6,986 nucleotides of DNA from a bacterium. Its GTDB lineage: Bacteria; Bacillota; Negativicutes; Acidaminococcales; Acidaminococcaceae. Under the pieces are notes generated by a model that was given only the letters and a program-made list of their open reading frames with translations, made no database searches and was not told the DNA's origin. Both the position numbers and the translations under genes were made by a program. Of the stretch, positions 5,460 to 6,986 are shown piece by piece (positions within the stretch are counted from its first letter, which is position 1; every line of letters begins with the position of its first letter). Location: positions 1 to 6,986 of the forward strand of contig SFRS01000036.1 of assembly GCA_004562175.1 (NCBI GenBank), read 5' to 3'.

Positions 5460-6266
5460 ATGGAAGTTTTAGGCGTATTATCCGGCATTGGTCATTTGCC
5501 GGTGGAGGTGGCCCGCTCTGCCAAGAGCTTGGGCTACGAGGTTGTAGCGGTGGGCGTGGTTCCCGGCATTGACGAGGAGCTGGAGCCCAGCGTGGACCAT
5601 TATTACGATATCAATATTGGCAAAATAGGCAAGATTATTTCCACCTTGAAAAAGCACAAGGTGACCAAGGTAACCATGATTGGCAAGGTAACCAAGGAGG
5701 TGCTTTATAAGGCGGGAGCGATCGTGCCTGATTTGCGTGCCATAAAAATTTTGGCTAGCGTGCCCGACCGCAAGGATGACACCATCATGAATGCCATCGT
5801 CAAGGAGCTGGAAAGCGAAGGCATTGAGGTCATGGACCAGACCATCCTCATTAAGCCCCTGCTGCCGGCCCCCGGCGTGCTCACCAAGCGCAAGCCCACG
5901 GAGGCCGAGCTGGCGGACATGGAATTTGGCTTTGAGATGGCCAAGGCCATCGGTGGCTTGGATATTGGCCAAACTGTGGTAGTAAAAAATCGTGCCGTGA
6001 TGGCGGTGGAAGCCATCGAAGGCACCGATGCCTGCATTCTTAGGGGTGGCTATTTGGGTAAGGGCGGCGTGATTGTGGCCAAGGCGGCCAAGCCCTCCCA
6101 GGACCAACGCTTTGATATTCCGGGCTTTGGCACCAAAACCTTGGAGTCCATGATATATGCCGGAGCCACCGGTATCATCATCGAGGCTGGCAATACCCTG
6201 ATTGCGGAGCGAGAAAAGGTCATCAAATTGGCTGATGAACACGATATAACCATCTTGGTGAAATAA
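5460..6266 (+). CDS. lpxI: UDP-2,3-diacylglucosamine pyrophosphatase LpxI
   Basis: LpxI (first known as DUF1009) hydrolyses UDP-2,3-diacylglucosamine to lipid X and UMP; it is unrelated to LpxH, which it replaces in many bacteria. The 268-residue product has an N-terminal Rossmann-like half (LGVLSGIGHLPVEVARSAK, 4-22) and a C-terminal catalytic half. Conserved stretches include PDRKDDTIM (102-110), a PGVLTKRKPTEAE loop (138-150), GLDIGQTVVVKNRAVMAVEAIEGTD in two overlapping parts (166-190), and SQDQRFDIPGFG (213-224). Asp219 in the last motif corresponds to the catalytic Asp of Caulobacter LpxI by motif comparison. Start codon ATG follows GAGGCTGAGG (5446-5455), giving a short spacer of 4 bases to the nearer GAGG. 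It lies 20 bases after lpxA and is followed by a strong terminator, so it is probably the last gene of its transcript. No domain looks truncated. Confidence 0.94.
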   Translation: MEVLGVLSGIGHLPVEVARSAKSLGYEVVAVGVVPGIDEELEPSVDHYYDINIGKIGKIISTLKKHKVTKVTMIGKVTKEVLYKAGAIVPDLRAIKILASVPDRKDDTIMNAIVKELESEGIEVMDQTILIKPLLPAPGVLTKRKPTEAELADMEFGFEMAKAIGGLDIGQTVVVKNRAVMAVEAIEGTDACILRGGYLGKGGVIVAKAAKPSQDQRFDIPGFGTKTLESMIYAGATGIIIEAGNTLIAEREKVIKLADEHDITILVK

Positions 6267-6302
6267 TTTAAGAAAATATTTGGAAAAAATTTCGCAATTC
6301 TT

Positions 6303-6333
6303 AGCGGCTGATAGCGTATGTCAGCCGCTTTTT
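6303..6333 (+). terminator. Strong rho-independent terminator after lpxI
   Basis: AGCGGCTGA (6303-6311) pairs perfectly with TCAGCCGCT (6321-6329). Two further weak pairs can form inside, leaving a 5-base loop. Five T follow at 6329-6333. It lies 37 bases after the lpxI stop and should end the upstream lpx transcript. Confidence 0.87.
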
Positions 6334-6334
6334 G

Positions 6335-6343
6335 TGTTATAAT
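6335..6343 (+). promoter_or_regulatory. Extended -10 promoter for lpxB
   Basis: TGTTATAAT is a perfect TATAAT with the TGn extension, directly after the T run of the lpxI terminator. No good -35 hexamer is seen at 17 bases upstream, where the terminator stem lies, but extended -10 promoters can work without one. Transcription would begin near 6350, about 32 bases before the lpxB ATG. Confidence 0.72.
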
Positions 6344-6381
6344 ATACTGTGAAGTATTGTAAGCTTTCATGAGGAGTTATT

Positions 6382-6986
6382 ATGGCAAAGATTCTCATTT
6401 CCGCCGGGGAGGCCTCCGGTGATATTCATGCAGCGGCTGTGACTGCTGCCCTCAAAAGAATAGATAATACCACAGAGGTTTTCGGCATGGGCGGGGACGA
6501 GCTGCGCGCTGCCGGAGGCGAGGTGCTCTTTGATATTAAGGAGCATGGAGTGATGGGCTTTGTGGAGGTCATCAAAAAGCTGCCCGACCTGTTCAAGCTG
6601 CGCAGTGATTTTGCGCGTGTCATGGACGAGCGCAAGCCTGATTGCTTGGTGGTGGTGGACTACCCCGGCTTTAACATGAAGCTGGCCAAGGTGGCCCACG
6701 ACAAGGGCATTCCCGTCGTTTCTTACATTGCTCCCTCCGCTTGGGCTTGGAACAAGGGGAGGGCCAAAAATGTGGCCAAAATTGTGGATAAGGTGGCCTG
6801 CATTTTTCCCTTTGAATATGATGTGTATAAGGAGGCCGGTGCTCCTGTGGAGTTCGTGGGCCATCCGCTGTTAGATATTGTGCATCCTGCTATGGAGCGC
6901 GCTGAAGCTGAGGCTTGGGTGGGCAAGGAGCCTGACCGACCGCTGGTGCTGTTGATGCCCGGCAGTCGCCTCATGGAAATCGAAAA
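6382..6986 (+). CDS. lpxB: Lipid-A-disaccharide synthase LpxB, 3' partial
   Basis: LpxB is the membrane-associated GT19-family glycosyltransferase that joins lipid X and UDP-2,3-diacylglucosamine into the beta-1,6 lipid A disaccharide. The frame runs open from the ATG to the window end, so 201 complete codons of a protein normally near 380 are visible: the N-terminal Rossmann domain and the start of the second. Motifs in order are ISAGEASGD (6-14), GVMGFVEV (56-63), VVDYPGFN (91-98, with Asp93 matching catalytic Asp98 of E. coli), APSAWAWNKGR (117-127), FPFE (142-145), VGHPLLD (159-165) and LMPGSR (191-196). The ribosome site GAGGAG (6371-6376) lies 5 bases before the ATG. It follows the other lpx genes but is separated from lpxI by a terminator and its own promoter, so it appears to head the next transcript. 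Confidence 0.96.
   Translation, partial: MAKILISAGEASGDIHAAAVTAALKRIDNTTEVFGMGGDELRAAGGEVLFDIKEHGVMGFVEVIKKLPDLFKLRSDFARVMDERKPDCLVVVDYPGFNMKLAKVAHDKGIPVVSYIAPSAWAWNKGRAKNVAKIVDKVACIFPFEYDVYKEAGAPVEFVGHPLLDIVHPAMERAEAEAWVGKEPDRPLVLLMPGSRLMEIE

Noticed and set aside
1..6986. Mobile elements, tRNA or rRNA genes, CRISPR arrays, defence genes
   Set aside because: None is seen; coding regions on one strand with short spacers account for almost all the window.

Overview
This window is a lipid A / outer-membrane biogenesis gene cluster, with every gene on the + strand. The order is: OmpH/Skp-like protein (5' partial), ompH/skp, lpxD, lpxL-like acyltransferase, lpxC, fabZ, lpxA, lpxI, lpxB (3' partial). 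All five dedicated enzymes from UDP-GlcNAc to the lipid A disaccharide (LpxA, C, D, I, B) are present. UDP-diacylglucosamine hydrolysis is assigned to LpxI rather than LpxH. The compact order with lpxI, tandem OmpH proteins and strong GGAGG-type ribosome sites points to a diderm Firmicute of the class Negativicutes. That placement is inferred from gene order and protein style; the genus cannot be told from the sequence.

Layout. Bases 1-1070 hold two Skp/OmpH-type proteins: a long coiled-coil one cut by the window edge, and a short one whose signal peptide ends in a lipobox. A hairpin with a short T run (1084-1109) separates them from lpxD. Bases 1169-4462 hold lpxD, the lpxL-like gene, lpxC and fabZ. 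lpxL-lpxC and lpxC-fabZ are closely spaced, and the fabZ ribosome site lies inside the end of lpxC. A 173-base A+T-rich spacer (4463-4635) then carries a nested inverted repeat, a TATAAT -10 box and a perfect 9-bp dyad just ahead of lpxA. lpxA and lpxI (4636-6266) follow closely. After lpxI come a strong rho-independent terminator and an extended -10 promoter, so lpxB appears to begin a new transcription unit.

How the genes work together. FabZ and LpxA compete for (R)-3-hydroxyacyl-ACP, the branch point between phospholipid and lipid A synthesis. LpxA acylates UDP-GlcNAc, LpxC deacetylates it (the committed step), LpxD adds the second acyl chain, LpxI releases lipid X, and LpxB joins lipid X to UDP-diacylglucosamine. 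The LpxL-like enzyme would add a secondary acyl chain later. The OmpH/Skp proteins are periplasmic chaperones for outer-membrane proteins, so one locus supplies both the lipid and protein sides of the outer membrane.

No undescribed system was found. The points most worth checking are the predicted lipoprotein form of OmpH, the repeat in the longer OmpH-like protein, the promoter/dyad before lpxA, the separate promoter of lpxB, and the missing C-terminal tail of LpxC.
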